Part shown: positions 1 to 11,976 of the stretch, one piece after another
Layout of the letters: each line of letters opens with the position of its first letter
Position numbering within the stretch: position 1 is the first letter of the stretch
NCBI RefSeq assembly: GCF_002849695.1
Contig: NZ_CP018937.1
Coordinates: 372,001 to 436,000 of the forward strand
Length of the DNA: 64,000 nt
Reading direction: 5' to 3'
Source: Bacteroides fragilis
GTDB lineage: Bacteria > Bacteroidota > Bacteroidia > Bacteroidales > Bacteroidaceae
Position numbers and translations under genes: made by a program
The notes under the pieces: generated by a model
Told to the model about the DNA's origin: nothing
Databases searched by the model: none
What the model saw: the letters and a program-made list of their open reading frames with translations, nothing else

Positions 1-899
1 TGTGGTTACTCCTTGCTTTTCTTTCAGCGACCTTGCTGGGCTTTTATGATGTGTTTAAAAAGAAGTCGTTAAAGGACAATGCGGTTCTGCCTGTCTTGTT
101 TCTCAATACGCTCTTTTCCAGTCTTATATTTCTGCCTTTCATCTTGCTGTCGGCATTTGTTCCCGGAGTGCTGGAGGGTACTATGTTCGATGTACCCGTG
201 GTTGGGTGGGAAGTACACAAATTTATCATTATCAAGTCTTTTATCGTACTTTCTTCGTGGATACTGGGCTATTTCGGGATGAAACACCTGCCTATTACGA
301 TTGTAGGTCCCATTAATGCAACCCGCCCTGTAATGGTGCTTGTGGGAGCTATGCTGGTTTTTGGCGAGCGTCTGAATCTCTATCAGTGGATCGGTGTGTT
401 GCTGGCCGTAGTTTCTTTCTTTATGCTAAGCCGCTCGGGGAAAAAAGAAGGCATTGACTTTAAACATAACAAGTGGATTCTTTTTATTGTGTTGGCAGCC
501 GTAGCAGGTGCGGTAAGCGGATTGTATGACAAGTATCTGATGAAGCAGTTGCCTCCGATGGTGGTACAGTCGTGGTATAATGTTTATCAGGTGTTCATCA
601 TGTGTCCTATCCTTGCCTTGCTCTGGTGGCCCAAACGTAAATCGTCTACGCCCTTCCGCTGGGACTGGGCCATCATCTTTATTTCCATCTTCCTCTGCGC
701 TGCGGACTTTGTTTACTTCTATGCATTGAGTTACGAAGATTCGATGATTTCGATTGTCTCGATGGTTCGGAGAGGAAGCGTCATCGTATCTTTCCTTTTC
801 GGTGCTATGATGTTCCGTGAAAAGAATTTAAAAAGCAAGGCGATTGACCTTATTCTGGTGTTAATCGGAATGATATTCCTATATTTGGGAACTAAATAA
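1..899 (+). CDS. EamA/DMT-family membrane transporter (5' end at window edge)
   Basis: The reading frame is open from the first base. The codon before TGG at position 3 ends in TG, so the true ATG probably straddles the window edge and only about one base is missing. The protein is almost wholly hydrophobic with about ten membrane segments and two repeated halves, as in EamA transporters of the drug/metabolite superfamily. The N-terminal run LLAFLSATLLGFYDVFKKKSL lies upstream of the first in-frame TTG at 33, so a start there would cut the first helix. The substrate cannot be read from the sequence. The next gene follows after 27 bases on the same strand and may be co-transcribed. Confidence 0.8.
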   Translation, partial: WLLLAFLSATLLGFYDVFKKKSLKDNAVLPVLFLNTLFSSLIFLPFILLSAFVPGVLEGTMFDVPVVGWEVHKFIIIKSFIVLSSWILGYFGMKHLPITIVGPINATRPVMVLVGAMLVFGERLNLYQWIGVLLAVVSFFMLSRSGKKEGIDFKHNKWILFIVLAAVAGAVSGLYDKYLMKQLPPMVVQSWYNVYQVFIMCPILALLWWPKRKSSTPFRWDWAIIFISIFLCAADFVYFYALSYEDSMISIVSMVRRGSVIVSFLFGAMMFREKNLKSKAIDLILVLIGMIFLYLGTK

Positions 900-926
900 G
901 AACGTAAAGAAACAAGATTATCAGAT

Positions 927-1580
927 ATGAAAAATTCTACTCTTACCCTCCTGGTATTTATTCTGGGTATTTTTTCTTCCTTTGCTGTCAAAGCGCAGGA
1001 GGCCAAAACGGTGTTCGTGAATATACCTGACTCACTGTGTCCGTTGCTGACATCGGTGAACCGTGCAGATTGTATCGATTTCATCGAAAGTAAGATGAAG
1101 GCCCAGGTGACCAACCGTTTCGGGGGTAAGTCGGAAATGACGGAATTAAGTCCCGATTATATATCTCTTAAAATGTCTGATGCGAGCAGTTGGCAGATGA
1201 AACTGTTACCGCTGAACGATAGTGTAAAAGTGGTATGTGCTGTTTCTACTGTTTGTGCTCCAGCATGCGACAGTCATATCCGCTTCTATACCACCGATTG
1301 GAAAGAACTTCCTGCCGATGGGTTTCTGCCTTCAGAGCCTCATATAGATAATTTCTTTACTTCTTCCGACTCTACTGATTACGATTTTATCGATGCCCGT
1401 CTGCAAGCCGATATGACTTTGATGAAGGCGGAGCTTTCTAAAGAGGATGAGACGTTGACTTTTACTCTGACTACTCCGGAGTATATGGAAAAAGAAACGG
1501 CGGAAAAACTGAAACCGTTTCTCCGCCGTTCAATTGTTTACACCTGGAAAGGTGGGAAGTTTATCCCAGACACTCTTTGA
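927..1580 (+). CDS. DUF3256-like exported protein
   Basis: A 217-residue protein with a clear signal peptide (hydrophobic residues about 5-20, ending FAVKAQ). The remainder is a soluble domain that I recognise as resembling the Bacteroidales family DUF3256; no function is known to me. It probably acts in the periplasm. Cysteines near CAVSTVCAPACDS could form disulphides. The gene follows the transporter by 27 bases. Its last 20 bases overlap the end of the convergent kinase gene, so the two 3' ends are shared and no terminator separates them. Confidence 0.6.
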   Translation: MKNSTLTLLVFILGIFSSFAVKAQEAKTVFVNIPDSLCPLLTSVNRADCIDFIESKMKAQVTNRFGGKSEMTELSPDYISLKMSDASSWQMKLLPLNDSVKVVCAVSTVCAPACDSHIRFYTTDWKELPADGFLPSEPHIDNFFTSSDSTDYDFIDARLQADMTLMKAELSKEDETLTFTLTTPEYMEKETAEKLKPFLRRSIVYTWKGGKFIPDTL

Positions 1581-2646
1581 TGTATGCCTCCATTTCGGGA
1601 GTATGTTCTTCTACGCTTTGCAATAGCTTGAATTGTGCTTTTGTACGAACCAGATTATGTTCGGGATACTTAATCTTGTAGTAAGTGTCTCCGTTGATGT
1701 AGTCTGCCAGGAAGCGTACACATTGCATATAAGGGAAGAGAGCTGCTGCATAAGGCAGATTCTCAATCTCGATCGGAGTGAGGAATGAACCGGCTCCTTC
1801 CAGATATCCCTTGGTGAATGCTTTGAATATCTCCATGTTGAAGTTGACATTATCCAGATTCTTATCGTCTTCGTCTCCGGTATTGGCTCCTGTACGCAGG
1901 AAATCACCGTAGTCAGAGAAGATAAAGCTTGGCATTACTGTATCGAGGTCGATTACACAAAGCACTTTGCCATCTTCGTCGAACATCATGTTGTTCACTT
2001 TCGTATCGCAGTGGCATACGCGTTTCGGCAGTTTGCCTTCACGATACAGGCGTTCGGCCTTGCACATTTCGTCTGCACGCTTCTCTATTTCGTCCAGATA
2101 ATACTGTACTTCGGCTACTCGTCCGGCTGCATTGGCTGCTACAGCTTCACGAAGTTGCTTCAGGCGGAATTCCATGTTATGAAAATCAGGGATAGTCTCA
2201 CCCAGTGTTGTCGGGATGTCAGCCAGCATTGCCTGGAAGTTACCGAAAGCAGCTCCGGCATAATATGAATATTCCGGGTTTACTGTTTCATAAGTTTTGG
2301 CACGGGGGATGAATACCATCACACGCCAGTAGCTGTCACCGTCGAACCAGTATGTTTTGCCTTCTTCTGTCGGGAGGAAAGTCAGTACCTTGCGGTCAAT
2401 ATCTGTTTCTCCGGCTTCCGTCAGTTTTTTGCGGATGTGTCCGGTTACAGCAGCGATGTTGTCCTGAAGCATTTCCACATTCTGGAAAATGGCGTGGTTG
2501 ATACGTTGCAACACATAGTCGGGAGCATCTGTTTCGGTAGTGTTTACCTTATAAGTGTCGTTAATCAGTCCGGCGCCGAGTGGTTTGATTTCGCTTACAG
2601 TGCCTTGTACTTTGAATTTAGATACGATGTTCAGTAAATCTTTCAT
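1561..2646 (-). CDS. Sugar 1-kinase of the aminoglycoside phosphotransferase fold (NahK-like)
   Basis: A 361-residue cytosolic kinase. It has the phosphotransferase catalytic motif HCDTKVNNMMF (HxDxxxxN) followed by VIDLDTV, the metal-binding aspartate. Family members in gut bacteria phosphorylate N-acetylhexosamines at C1, feeding the lacto-N-biose/galacto-N-biose type pathway. That substrate is inferred from family and context: this is the last gene of an operon with a GH109 (alpha-N-acetylgalactosaminidase family) and a GH2 beta-galactosidase, only 21 bases behind the GH2 gene. Phosphorylation of GalNAc or GlcNAc released by those enzymes is the natural reading; a related choline or homoserine kinase activity is less likely. 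Confidence 0.75.
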   Translation of the reverse strand: MKDLLNIVSKFKVQGTVSEIKPLGAGLINDTYKVNTTETDAPDYVLQRINHAIFQNVEMLQDNIAAVTGHIRKKLTEAGETDIDRKVLTFLPTEEGKTYWFDGDSYWRVMVFIPRAKTYETVNPEYSYYAGAAFGNFQAMLADIPTTLGETIPDFHNMEFRLKQLREAVAANAAGRVAEVQYYLDEIEKRADEMCKAERLYREGKLPKRVCHCDTKVNNMMFDEDGKVLCVIDLDTVMPSFIFSDYGDFLRTGANTGDEDDKNLDNVNFNMEIFKAFTKGYLEGAGSFLTPIEIENLPYAAALFPYMQCVRFLADYINGDTYYKIKYPEHNLVRTKAQFKLLQSVEEHTPEMEAYIKECLG

Positions 2647-2667
2647 GGTTTCTATTTTTAAGTTAGT

Positions 2668-6015
<3,348 letters not shown>

Positions 6016-6028
6016 TTAGAATGATAAT

Positions 6029-6919
6029 TTATTTAACTTTTATATGATCAAAGCCTTCTCCGTATACACCGATCACTGCGCTTTGCGAAACAAAAGCAGT
6101 CGGATCACAGTCTTTTATCAACCGGAAGATAATGGTTGATTCCCGTTTCTTAGCCAGGACGAACATCATCTTCTGCTCTTTGCCGGTATAGAACCCGGTT
6201 GCATTGATGACGGTCACTCCCCGGTGTGGATATTCGTTGATGCGTTTGCCTATTTCTTCGTACTTGTTGGAGATAATAAAGAATTGTACGGATTGTCGTG
6301 CACTGTTCACCACCTGATCCAGCACAAAGCTGCAAACATAAAGAGTCACATATCCGTAAACTACCTTTTCCCAGTCTTTCAATACGAAGTAGCTGGAAGA
6401 GATGATGATCAGGTCACAGATCAGCATGACTCTTCCCAGAGTGATATCGCGGTATTTGTTGATGACAGCCGCAATGATATCTGTTCCTCCGGTACTTCCG
6501 TTGGCCGAGAAAGCAATACCGATGCCACTTCCGCAGAAAGAGGCACCCAACACGCAAGCCATGAACGGCTGATCGTGTAGCAAGGTTACGTTCGCGGTCA
6601 ACTTTTGGATAACGGACAGGAAGAAGGTTAAAGTGAATACACCGAATATGGTTTTGAGACTGAATCGAAATCCCAGCACTTTGAGGGATACCATCAGCAA
6701 TACGGCATTGATGGCGAAGTAAGTGTATTGAACCGGAAATCCGGTAGCGAAATAAACAATAGAGGCAATGCCCGGCACTCCACCGGTGGTGATGTCGTTA
6801 GGAAGCAGGAAGAGAGTCCAACCGATGCCGTAAAGGATCATTCCCAAGGCAATCATTAAGTAGTCTTTCGTTTCTCTGATTACTCCCTGTTTAGAGGGCT
6901 TTGATATTTTCATCTTCAT
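6029..6919 (-). CDS. YitT-family membrane protein (DUF161/DUF2179)
   Basis: A 296-residue protein with five to six membrane helices, the glycine-rich family motif GGTDIIA and a C-terminal soluble DUF2179 domain (about residues 215-290) ending EGFDHIKVK. YitT proteins are widespread bacterial inner-membrane proteins of poorly defined function, sometimes proposed as transporters. The gene sits between a GH109 and a GH2 gene on the same strand, with 111 and 25 bases between them. This may point to a role in uptake or export linked to GalNAc/Gal catabolism, but nothing in the sequence proves it. Confidence 0.8.
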   Translation of the reverse strand: MKMKISKPSKQGVIRETKDYLMIALGMILYGIGWTLFLLPNDITTGGVPGIASIVYFATGFPVQYTYFAINAVLLMVSLKVLGFRFSLKTIFGVFTLTFFLSVIQKLTANVTLLHDQPFMACVLGASFCGSGIGIAFSANGSTGGTDIIAAVINKYRDITLGRVMLICDLIIISSSYFVLKDWEKVVYGYVTLYVCSFVLDQVVNSARQSVQFFIISNKYEEIGKRINEYPHRGVTVINATGFYTGKEQKMMFVLAKKRESTIIFRLIKDCDPTAFVSQSAVIGVYGEGFDHIKVK

Positions 6920-7030
6920 GGATGGGTTGTGTAGTCTTATAATCGGACACGGATTTCATGAACCGGCCGGCATTGCGTAGTGAACTATCTGCCGGAAGAC
7001 TCGTGAAACCCGTGTCAAAAAGAGGTTTTA

Positions 7031-8425
7031 TTATTTTGCGAAAGCGTGTCTGTAACCTTTCACCTTGTTCCATGCTCCACGAGTGAAGTCAGGGATAGCT
7101 ACCGGTGCAGAGCTGTTTTCGATAGAAAGCTTGGTCAGGTCGGCCATGCAGCACCATTCTGCAAGGTCATAAACGTCCATATCCAAAGGAAGACCGTTGC
7201 GCAGACAGTAAACCAGACGGTAATCCATGATGTAGTCCATACCACCGTGTCCACCTACTTTTTTAGCTGTTTCTTCCAGTTCTTTGTGGATCGGGTGTTT
7301 GTATTTATCCATCAGGGCTTTTTTAACGTCAGCGGGTACAGAGCCGTGTGCGTTCAGCTTTTCGTGGTTAGGTACGTCGTTTGAAGCGATCTGAGTCGGA
7401 CGCATGCAGTATTCTTCGATAGGATATTTGCTTGCATAACCGTCGGCACCTACTACCTGATACATACGGCTGTAAGGACGCGGAGTCATTACGTTGTGCT
7501 GAATCAGGATCGTTTTACCTTTTTCCGTACGGATCAGTGTAGAAGTCTGGTCACCGTTCTGGAAATCTTTTACTTCTTTGCCGGTTGTTTTTTTGATGTA
7601 TGCCGGACCGTTGACAGCCTTTGTATCCATAGATACGAGGTAGTTCATTTTGTCACCACGGTGAATGTCGAGCAGCTGGCAAGCCGGGCCCATACCGTGA
7701 GTGGCATATACATCGCCACGATGATTCTGATTGTAATCCATACGCCAGTTGTTCCAGTAGTATGGCCAGAAGTCTTCGAGGTTGTGGATGTAAGCACCTT
7801 CTGTGTGAAGCACTTCACCGAATACGCCTTGCTGAGCCATGTTCAGTGTAGTCAGTTCGAAGAAGTCATATACACAGTTTTCAAGCTGCATACAGTGTTT
7901 ACGAGTTTTTTCAGAGGTATTGATCAGCGCCCAGATTTCGTCCATGGTCATTGCCGAAGGAACTTCGATGGCAACGTGCTTGCCGTGTTCCATGGCGTAG
8001 ATAGCCATCTGTGCGTGATGTTTCCAGTCAGTTGCGATGTAAACGAGGTCGATATCGTTACGTTCGCAAAGTTTTTTCCAGGCATCTTCGCTACCGGAGT
8101 AAGAAGCTGCTTCAGGCAGGCTTGCGTTGGTCAGGATTTTCTGTGCACCGGCTACGCGTTCGGGGATAAGGTCGCAAAGGGCTACGATCTGTGTTCCGGG
8201 GATGTGAGTGAAGCGTTCTACTGCACCCGGTCCACGCATACCCAAGCCAATGAATCCGACACGTACCACGTCGAGTTTAGGAGCAGTCAGTCCGACTACG
8301 TCTTTTTGTCCGGCGGGACGTACAGGCACTGGAGTCTCGATAGGCTTGATGGTTTGTGCTACTGCACCCGAAGTGCAAGCAAACAATGCAAGTCCGATAA
8401 ACAGGGCATTTAGATGTTTAAACAT
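7031..8425 (-). CDS. GH109-like alpha-N-acetylgalactosaminidase (Gfo/Idh/MocA fold), secreted
   Basis: A 464-residue protein with a signal peptide ending GAVAQ and an LFAC stretch that could be a weak lipobox. Next comes a Rossmann motif VRVGFIGLGMRGPG (about residues 55-68) for NAD+ and the Gfo/Idh/MocA catalytic domain. The long stretches [27 protein letters not shown] and HGMGPACQLLDIHRGD are typical of GH109, which cleaves alpha-GalNAc by an NAD+-dependent oxidation-elimination route. It is the first gene of the four-gene minus-strand operon. A second, signal-less paralogue lies at 52150-53400. Confidence is high for the family and moderate for the substrate. Confidence 0.88.
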   Translation of the reverse strand: MFKHLNALFIGLALFACTSGAVAQTIKPIETPVPVRPAGQKDVVGLTAPKLDVVRVGFIGLGMRGPGAVERFTHIPGTQIVALCDLIPERVAGAQKILTNASLPEAASYSGSEDAWKKLCERNDIDLVYIATDWKHHAQMAIYAMEHGKHVAIEVPSAMTMDEIWALINTSEKTRKHCMQLENCVYDFFELTTLNMAQQGVFGEVLHTEGAYIHNLEDFWPYYWNNWRMDYNQNHRGDVYATHGMGPACQLLDIHRGDKMNYLVSMDTKAVNGPAYIKKTTGKEVKDFQNGDQTSTLIRTEKGKTILIQHNVMTPRPYSRMYQVVGADGYASKYPIEEYCMRPTQIASNDVPNHEKLNAHGSVPADVKKALMDKYKHPIHKELEETAKKVGGHGGMDYIMDYRLVYCLRNGLPLDMDVYDLAEWCCMADLTKLSIENSSAPVAIPDFTRGAWNKVKGYRHAFAK

Positions 8426-8486
8426 GTTTGATAAGATTTGATTAGTTAATAAAATTGTTGTTAATAATAGTGTTTCATTTCTCGTG

Positions 8487-8494
8487 CAAAGATA
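8487..8494 (-). promoter_or_regulatory. Candidate -7 element for the GH109 operon
   Basis: On the minus strand this reads TATCTTTG, an exact match to the Bacteroides -7 consensus TAnnTTTG, about 60 bases upstream of the GH109 start. No convincing TTTG -33 element is seen at the usual 19-20 base spacing, so the promoter may be activator-dependent. Confidence 0.5.
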
Positions 8495-9136
8495 AGAATA
8501 CTTTTCACAACTCTTATCTTTTATACGATTAAAACGTTCTCTGTTACATCTTTAATTCATAGATATTCCGGTTATTATTATAACAGGATAAATCCTGTCA
8601 GCCTGCAGAGACGGTCACTTCCGTTGTTGAATGGAAGATACCATCTCTGCAGCAGGCTGGTTTTGCTTTTTGCAAAATCCTGGTAATGTCATCTTTTACA
8701 AGTTGTTTGAACCCGGTAGTGCAATGTTTTTCCGGGGTATATAATGCAGCGTGTAGTGTGTTGTGGGTTGCAACTCTTTTATTCATTCTTCTGTTTCTTT
8801 GTTATGAGATTCTTTTCTTTCGTTTGGTCGCTCGAGCAATAATTTACTTTTTGATATACGCTATAAATACACATCATTGGGGAGTGACCCTCTGTGTTAT
8901 AGCTTAATTTTATAATATTTTAATAAATGATAAACCTTAAAGCCGCTTTTTACTTTTGAAAGCAGAATGTTCTGAATAGTATGATTCTGATAGTATATCC
9001 TGTCTTTTGTTGACTTGCAATCGGTGTGAAATAGTTGAATCGGAGAGCAGAACTGCATATAAAATGAATATGAACCGCAAAAGTATGCGTAGATGGCGTG
9101 GATTCTTCTATATATATGCATTGAAGCTTTTAAACT

Positions 9137-9215
9137 AAGGCTCCGTTTCTAATAAAGAAAGGCGGCATTGGTTTAAAACCAAGGCTCCGTTTCATTAAAA
9201 CCGAGGCGGCATTGG
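9137..9215. repeat. Two-copy imperfect direct repeat, 44-base period
   Basis: Copy 1 (9137-9171) and copy 2 (9181-9215) both begin AAGGCTCCGTTTC and end GGCGGCATTGG, with divergent middles. The region is intergenic. With only two copies and no constant spacer length it is not a CRISPR array. Confidence 0.7.
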
Positions 9216-9442
9216 GGAGGAAGAGAGCAATCGTTATCCTGATTCGGCTTTCTTTTTATTTTTTAGCCCGGTGCAGGCTACCGCCGTTAGAGTGTCAGAA
9301 TGTTCCTGTTCGGGGCATAGCAAGAAATAATGTAATGTTTGGACCGGAAAGGATAGTGCCCTGATCCGAAATCAGCCGAAAGGGTGATAACCTGAAAAAA
9401 TGTAATCGCCGGAGAGGGTGATATTATTCATCGGAAAGAAGA

Positions 9443-9475
9443 CTACCCGGATATAGCGCAGGCTACACCGGGTAG
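9443..9475 (-). terminator. Hairpin terminator after the GH95-like gene
   Basis: Inverted arms CTACCCGG and CCGGGTAG enclose a smaller inner stem (TAGC/GCTA). The minus-strand sequence that follows is T-rich. It lies about 50 bases downstream of the GH95-like stop codon. Confidence 0.6.
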
Positions 9476-9526
9476 AAAATACAAAATGATAATAAATATA
9501 CATTGCTGCCTTCTTGTCAGAATGTA

Positions 9527-11794
9527 TCAGGGCTTCAACTCAATCCATTCGCCTGCCTGAGTATCTATGTTGAGAATATCCGGACCGGACAATGTATAGT
9601 TTTTATCCGGTTTCAGTGTGCCGGGGCGGGCTATTTTCAACATGCCGCCTTTCTCCGAATAGATACGTACACGGGTGATTTCTCCGCCTTCCATCTGTGC
9701 ATAGACAAGGAATGCACCCATTGCACGCAGTCCTTCGAACGATACATCTTTCCACTCTTCGGGCAGTGCGGGGAAGATGCGTATCGTGCCCGTATGGCTT
9801 TGCAACAGCATCTCCTGGATGCCCGATGCGAAAGCAAAGTTACCCTCGAGCGTGAAGGGGCGGTAAGTGAAACGGGATTTGCCGCTTTTGGTCTGGTCAC
9901 CGTTGGCGTGGAAGGTGTTTTTCAGGCAGAAACATTCAGCAAAGGTTCTCAGGGCCTGTGCCGCACCTTTGCCGTCGAATGCCCGGGCTTTCATATTGGC
10001 AAGCCAACTGTACGAATAGCCTGTCCAGTAGTCCGGCCCCACTTCGTCGAGCCGCTTCAGGGTGGCCCGTATGATGTGTTGTGACTTTTCTCCGTCGCTC
10101 CAGTCTATCAGTCCCATCGGGTGAATGGCCATGGCATGGGAGAAGTGGCGGTGCGATTCATTGTAAGGATATCCTTTGGCAAAGGTGAGGCAACCTTCTT
10201 CATCCACATCGTAGTCCGGCAATTGGGCTTCTAAAGCTGCCCAGTGGGACGACTCGTCTGTCAGATTCAGTTCGTGAGCCAGTTCGGCGGCTGCTTTAAA
10301 GAGGAAGTGCATCATTGCCAGGTCGTAGTTGGTCATGTCGCTGAACCATGCTTGCAGGGAGTTGTCGAATACTTCGGGACTTGAACTGAATTCCAGTTTG
10401 CGTACTCCTTCGGGGGTGACTTCGGAGACTTGTTCCAGGTAGATTGCCACATCTTTAAGGAAGGGGTAAGCACGTTCTTTGAGGAAGGTGCGGTCTGCCG
10501 AATATTTCCAGTGCAGATAGAAGTGCTGTGCCAGCCAGGCAGCCACTGTCTGCGACATGGAGTACTGTATCCATCCCCCCATCGGTTCTCCTGTCAGGGT
10601 GCAGACGCCCGGTATGTTCATACCTTCGGTTCCGAAATACTGGCGGGTGTAGCGCTTGTATGTATCCCGCTGGTTCCATAAGGTGTTCAGGTATCCCATG
10701 CCTTCCGTCAGGTGATTGCCCGTATAGGCGGGCCAATAGCTCAGCTGTGTGTTGAGGTCGTGGTGATAGTCCCCTTTCCAGGGAGGGAGTTTTCCGTTGT
10801 CGGCTGTCCATACGGCTTGCAGGGAGATGGGATAGGAGTGTTCGCGGGTGGTAGAGGCGAATTTATACATCTCGTTCTGGTATTGTTTTTGCAAAATGGA
10901 GTCGGGCAGAGTAACGGATGATTGTGCCCAGTACTTGTTCCAATATTCCAGATGTGCCTGATAATCCTGTTTTAATCCACGTTGCAGGGCTGCTTCTGCT
11001 TTTTCGGCTGCTTTTTCGCCGGATAGGGAAGAGGTGACGCTCCAAGTACCGTACAGGGTTTCTCCTTCCTGTTTCCAACACACTACTACGTCATACCAGA
11101 AGTCTCCGTAGCCTTTCTGGTGATAGGTGATCCGGTTGCCTTCGCGGACTGTCTCTCCTTGCTGGTAGCCCAGCCGGTGGAGATCCTGTCCCGAAACCGG
11201 ATCGAGGCTGCCGTCCGGTTTCGTTTTATTGTATACGGGGGTAAGGATAGACGGCTCTATCGGAGTTCTCAGGTTACGGAATACAAACCATCCGACCGGT
11301 TCGGTGGCATGAACAAAAGTCTGCATCTGTGTTCCGTCTGCCCAGTTCGCTTCGCACAGAGCATTATTCAGATAAAGTCGTACTTGGGTGGGAGCGCCTA
11401 TCTTTTCCAATGGAAACTCGATTGCGGCTCCGGGGATTTTGGATGGGGCAGGGTTCATGTCATAAGGCCAGTCCAGCTTTTTCTGTACGGGCAGATAGTC
11501 TTTTGTGCGGATGTGCTCTTTTACCCAGGAGAAGCGGAAGTTATCTCCCGACAGGCTGTCTACTGGGCGCAAGTCCCATAGATCGGTCCGGTCCAGTGAC
11601 AGACGCAGGGAGGAGTTGCGTTGCCATACCAGTGCGCCGACGGTGGCGTTGCCCAGAGGCATCGCTTCGTCCCACGATCGGGCAAGTTCGGTGAATACAA
11701 GGTCACTCTCCGAAGGAGTGACCGGGCAGTAGTCGTACGAGCTGCAACTGCCCCACAGACCACAACAGAGTAGCAATAGTAGTTTGATTTTCAT
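9527..11794 (-). CDS. GH95-like alpha-L-fucosidase/galactosidase family lipoprotein
   Basis: A 755-residue protein with a lipoprotein-type signal peptide (hydrophobic core then GSCSS). N-terminal family motifs WDEAMPLGNATVGALVW and DRTDLWD, followed by the (alpha/alpha)6 barrel motif HHDLNTQLSYWPAYTGNHLTEG, identify the GH95 fold. Known GH95 enzymes remove alpha-1,2-fucose or alpha-L-galactose with inversion; which sugar applies here cannot be read from sequence. Length fits the family (about 750-800). It is the last gene of the minus-strand set that also holds a GH2, a DUF5107 protein and an MFS porter. The 182-base gap from the GH2 contains a hairpin, so it may have its own promoter. Confidence 0.8.
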   Translation of the reverse strand: MKIKLLLLLCCGLWGSCSSYDYCPVTPSESDLVFTELARSWDEAMPLGNATVGALVWQRNSSLRLSLDRTDLWDLRPVDSLSGDNFRFSWVKEHIRTKDYLPVQKKLDWPYDMNPAPSKIPGAAIEFPLEKIGAPTQVRLYLNNALCEANWADGTQMQTFVHATEPVGWFVFRNLRTPIEPSILTPVYNKTKPDGSLDPVSGQDLHRLGYQQGETVREGNRITYHQKGYGDFWYDVVVCWKQEGETLYGTWSVTSSLSGEKAAEKAEAALQRGLKQDYQAHLEYWNKYWAQSSVTLPDSILQKQYQNEMYKFASTTREHSYPISLQAVWTADNGKLPPWKGDYHHDLNTQLSYWPAYTGNHLTEGMGYLNTLWNQRDTYKRYTRQYFGTEGMNIPGVCTLTGEPMGGWIQYSMSQTVAAWLAQHFYLHWKYSADRTFLKERAYPFLKDVAIYLEQVSEVTPEGVRKLEFSSSPEVFDNSLQAWFSDMTNYDLAMMHFLFKAAAELAHELNLTDESSHWAALEAQLPDYDVDEEGCLTFAKGYPYNESHRHFSHAMAIHPMGLIDWSDGEKSQHIIRATLKRLDEVGPDYWTGYSYSWLANMKARAFDGKGAAQALRTFAECFCLKNTFHANGDQTKSGKSRFTYRPFTLEGNFAFASGIQEMLLQSHTGTIRIFPALPEEWKDVSFEGLRAMGAFLVYAQMEGGEITRVRIYSEKGGMLKIARPGTLKPDKNYTLSGPDILNIDTQAGEWIELKP

Positions 11795-11860
11795 AATATT
11801 AAAAAAGAATGGTTTACGATGATTTACTTTCAGACTTGTGCTATTATAATGAATACAAAG

Positions 11861-11893
11861 AGAATAGCAGTCACCATAGGGAGGCTGCTATTC
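11861..11893. terminator. Hairpin between the GH2 and GH95-like genes
   Basis: Perfect 10-bp arms AGAATAGCAG and CTGCTATTCT with a 13-base loop, followed by TTTAAT on the plus strand and CTCTTTG on the minus strand. It probably ends or attenuates the GH2 transcript before the GH95-like gene. Confidence 0.55.
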
Positions 11894-11976
11894 TTTTAAT
11901 AAATTTTAGTCTATGCTCCGGCTATGCGGCGAACCTTCGTCGGGATATAAACGGGTCCGGCGGCTGTCGGTCGGTA

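Larger units (their letters stand above)
8426..9442. other. Gene-free kilobase between two divergently used catabolic regions
   Basis: No open frame here looks coding. The stretch holds the GH109 promoter region near 8490, scattered AT-rich sequence, and a two-copy direct repeat at 9137-9215. From about 9220 it is richer in G+C with short recurring GGTGAT-type motifs, unlike the AT-rich spacers around it. This could be the remains of a lost gene or a regulatory region; I cannot tell which. Confidence 0.5.

Noticed and set aside
9137..9215. CRISPR-like array
   Set aside because: Only two imperfect units, no constant spacer size and no cas genes.
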